Assembly: GCA_947628335.1 (NCBI GenBank)
Contig: CANQZT010000069.1
Coordinates: forward strand, 1 to 7,818
Length of the DNA stretch: 7,818 nucleotides
Reading direction: 5' to 3'
Origin: an uncultured Clostridia bacterium
GTDB lineage: Bacteria; Bacillota_A; Clostridia; TANB77; CAG-508
Shown: positions 6,599-7,818 of the stretch, piece after piece
Layout of the letters: each line of letters opens with the position of its first letter
How positions within the stretch are numbered: the stretch's first letter is position 1
Program-made: the position numbers and the translations under genes
Notes under the pieces: model-generated
Told to the model about the DNA's origin: nothing
Databases searched by the model: none
What the model saw: the letters and a program-made list of their open reading frames with translations, nothing else

Positions 6599-7345
6599 TT
6601 AATTCATTTCATTAAATTCATACATAATGACACTTGATATAACTATGGGTGCTGTCTCTGTTCTTAAAATTCTTTTTCCTAAAGTAATAATTTCAACATT
6701 ATCGCCTTTCAAATATTCTATTTCTTCTTGTTCTATCCCACCTTCAGGTCCAATAACTACTGCTATTCTTAAATTTTCTTTATTCACTTTTTGCAATATT
6801 TGTTTTATTCCATTATTTTCTTCATTTTCATAAGCTACTAATACTATATCATAATTCTTTATAAATTCATATACATTTTTTACAAAAATTGGTGAGTTAA
6901 TTTTAGGTATTTTATCTCTTTTACTTTGTTTTGCTGCTACTTCAGCAATTTTTTGCCAACGTAATAACTTTTTAGCAGACGATTTATCATCTAGTTTTAC
7001 TACACATCTTTTCATAATTACAGGAGTAATTTCGCTTACTCCGATTTCTGTTGTTTTTTGAATAATAGTTTCCATCTTTTCTTGTTTTGGTAACCCTTGA
7101 AATATATGTAAATATACCTTAGCTTCAGATTTACTTTCTAACTTATCTAAAATTTTAATGATTACATTTTGCTTATTAATTTGCATAATTTCACATAAGT
7201 AATTTATAGAACTATTTATATTACAAACTTCTATTTTTTCTCCTTTTTCAAGTCTTAGTACATTTTTTATATGATTTACATCATCATCTGTTATATTTAT
7301 GATTTCATTTGATATTTGATTTTCTGTTACAAAAAATTTATACAT
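6599..7345 (-). CDS. rsmE: 16S rRNA (uracil-1498-N3)-methyltransferase RsmE
   Basis: RsmE methylates U1498 of 16S rRNA in the 30S subunit using S-adenosylmethionine. The 248-aa length is typical. An N-terminal PUA-like RNA-binding domain covers about residues 1-70, with the H-x-x-x-VLR block at 25-31. The C-terminal SPOUT knot domain shows KMETIIQKTTEIGV (90-103), AAKQSKR (137-143), VIGPEGGIEQEE (197-208) and LGKRILRTETA (222-232). The last two blocks form the cofactor-binding knot. The ATG has AAGGGG five to seven bases upstream. It is the first gene of the operon, with an excellent promoter 30-60 bases upstream. prmA and dnaJ, common neighbours of rsmE in Bacillota, are not present directly upstream. 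Confidence 0.97.
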   Translation of the reverse strand: MYKFFVTENQISNEIINITDDDVNHIKNVLRLEKGEKIEVCNINSSINYLCEIMQINKQNVIIKILDKLESKSEAKVYLHIFQGLPKQEKMETIIQKTTEIGVSEITPVIMKRCVVKLDDKSSAKKLLRWQKIAEVAAKQSKRDKIPKINSPIFVKNVYEFIKNYDIVLVAYENEENNGIKQILQKVNKENLRIAVVIGPEGGIEQEEIEYLKGDNVEIITLGKRILRTETAPIVISSVIMYEFNEMN

Positions 7346-7373
7346 AATTTGACCCCTTATTAAATTTTTCTTA

Positions 7374-7402
7374 ATTATATCAAAAACACCTTAATTTGTC
7401 AC
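7374..7402 (-). promoter_or_regulatory. Strong extended -10 promoter of the rsmE operon
   Basis: GTGACA (7397-7402, five of six matches to TTGACA) and a perfect TATAAT (7374-7379) are 17 bases apart, and TGA directly before TATAAT supplies the extended -10 TGn. It lies between the upstream terminator and the rsmE ribosome binding site, and is the only good promoter seen for rsmE through tetR. Confidence 0.85.
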
Positions 7403-7422
7403 TACTAACATATTTTATAAAA

Positions 7423-7475
7423 GCGAGCCTAAGATTTTCTATCAAATGCAAATTTTAAGAAAATCTTAGGCTCGC
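7423..7475 (-). terminator. Intrinsic terminator of the LamG gene (18-bp perfect stem)
   Basis: Arms 7423-7440 and 7458-7475 are perfect 18-base inverted repeats beginning GCGAGCCTAAG, with a 17-base loop. On the minus strand the second arm is followed by TTTTATAAAATA, a short T-run. It lies about 20 bases after the LamG stop and isolates that gene from the rsmE operon. The stem is long for a terminator but has no transposon-like flanks. Confidence 0.75.
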
Positions 7476-7497
7476 CATATTTCTAAAAAGTAAAATA

Positions 7498-7817
7498 TTA
7501 TCCAAATAAATTTAACATAACATCACTGTTGGATGTAATTTCGTCTGTAGATAACATCCTATTATAAATTCTGTATGTAAAACATGTTCCTTTAGTGTAA
7601 CACCAATTTCCATTACCTCCCCATTGCATCCTCCCAATTTCGATAGTACGCCAATTTGATTGACTAGAAAAGAAGGCGTCATCCCAACATCCACGATCAT
7701 ACCACCCCTCTTTATCATAAATAGTACCGAGTAGCATCCTTTACTACAACATGTTGTTTACCGTCATGCTTACCGCTTTATTTCTCCAGGCTCAACGGAT
7801 ACACAAACATAGACTGT
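7498..7817 (-). CDS. LamG/ConA-like domain protein, C-terminal part, with two +1 shifts at CGG; 5' end outside window
   Basis: The C-terminus shows the typical end of a LamG/concanavalin-A-like beta-sandwich: IEIGRMQWGGNGNW, then FTYRIYNRMLSTDEI, close to the common RIYNRALSxEEI ending seen on secreted, often surface-anchored proteins of gut Clostridia. The longest single frame (7498-7737) has two stop codons just upstream. Reading CGGN as one unit at 7772-7775 and 7726-7729 joins three frames into one open stretch of 105 residues: VEPGEIK, then KHDGKQHVVVKDAT, then TIYDKEGWYDRG. The region is richer in G and C than the rest, which may mean transfer or a different selective history. Without the CGG interpretation this would be called a pseudogene with two frameshifts. 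Confidence 0.6.
7726..7729 (-). other. Proposed +1 recoding site CGGT (second) in the LamG gene
   Basis: Read in frame the site is GAT GCT ACT CGG TAC TAT TTA TGA, with a stop three codons later. Read +1 it is ACT (C) GGT ACT ATT TAT GAT, continuing to the LamG C-terminus. The frames overlap over only 23 bases (7718-7740). A glycine reading gives DAT-G-TIYDKEG, natural for a beta-turn in this fold. Confidence 0.55.
7772..7775 (-). other. Proposed +1 recoding site CGGT (first) in the LamG gene
   Basis: Read in frame the site is GAA ATA AAG CGG TAA, with a stop immediately after CGG. Read +1 it is AAG (C) GGT AAG CAT GAC. The new frame has its own stop at 7778-7780, so the change can only happen within 5 bases (7773-7777), essentially at CGG itself. 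The coding nature of the upstream 14 residues rests on their protein-like look only, since the window ends there. Confidence 0.5.
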
Positions 7818-7818
7818 C

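Noticed and set aside
7423..7475. Terminal inverted repeats of a small mobile element
   Set aside because: The repeat is a single hairpin with a 17-base loop followed by a T-run right after a stop codon, with no target duplication; a terminator explains it.
7512..7718. A 68-residue minus-strand frame overlapping the LamG end
   Set aside because: It is a shadow in another frame; the 7498-7737 frame carries the LamG ending (RIYNRMLSTDEI).
1..7818. CRISPR array, tRNA, rRNA, phage or toxin-antitoxin content
   Set aside because: No repeated spacers, cloverleaf sequences or recognisable proteins of these kinds were seen on either strand.

Overview
The window is strongly AT-rich, and every gene I can support lies on the minus strand. 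The gene set (remA, rpoZ, gmk, yicC, rsmE, greA, thyX, strong AGGAGG-type ribosome binding sites, some TTG starts) points to a low-GC Bacillota, most likely an uncultured Clostridia-type chromosome. I see no phage, IS element, CRISPR array, rRNA or tRNA.

Layout in the direction of transcription, from high to low coordinates. (1) 7498-7817 holds the C-terminal end of a LamG/concanavalin-A-like protein, closed by an 18-bp hairpin terminator. (2) An extended -10 promoter at 7374-7402 drives a tight housekeeping operon: rsmE, a four-helix membrane protein, yicC, remA, rpoZ, gmk and a tetR-type regulator. Gaps are 4-21 bases and stop codons often overlap the next ribosome binding site. (3) An unrecognised 288-aa protein (2420-3287) has its own promoter and terminator. 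(4) thyX follows, then an unrecognised protein of about 290-310 aa (667-1527, possibly starting near 1590). (5) greA has its own promoter and a structured leader. What is probably the next gene begins just past base 1.

The main result concerns reading frames. Three genes (yicC, the 288-aa gene, the LamG gene) appear broken, and together need four +1 frame changes to be read through. Each of the four changes can be placed exactly on an in-frame CGG codon: 5782-5784, 2826-2828, 7727-7729 and 7773-7775. By my reading of both frames there is no other in-frame CGG in roughly 2,300 codons, while about 18 out-of-frame CGG trinucleotides in the same genes cause no break. All other arginine codons (CGT, CGC, CGA, AGA, AGG) are used normally. 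The simplest reading is that this organism does not decode CGG as a normal triplet. CGGN would be consumed as four bases, either by skipping the C and reading GGN as glycine, or by a four-base tRNA. A systematic sequencing or assembly artefact is the main rival explanation.

The rest looks like ordinary core chromosome: ribosome modification (rsmE), RNA turnover (yicC), transcription (rpoZ, greA), nucleotide synthesis (gmk, thyX) and matrix/biofilm regulation (remA), plus two proteins I could not assign.
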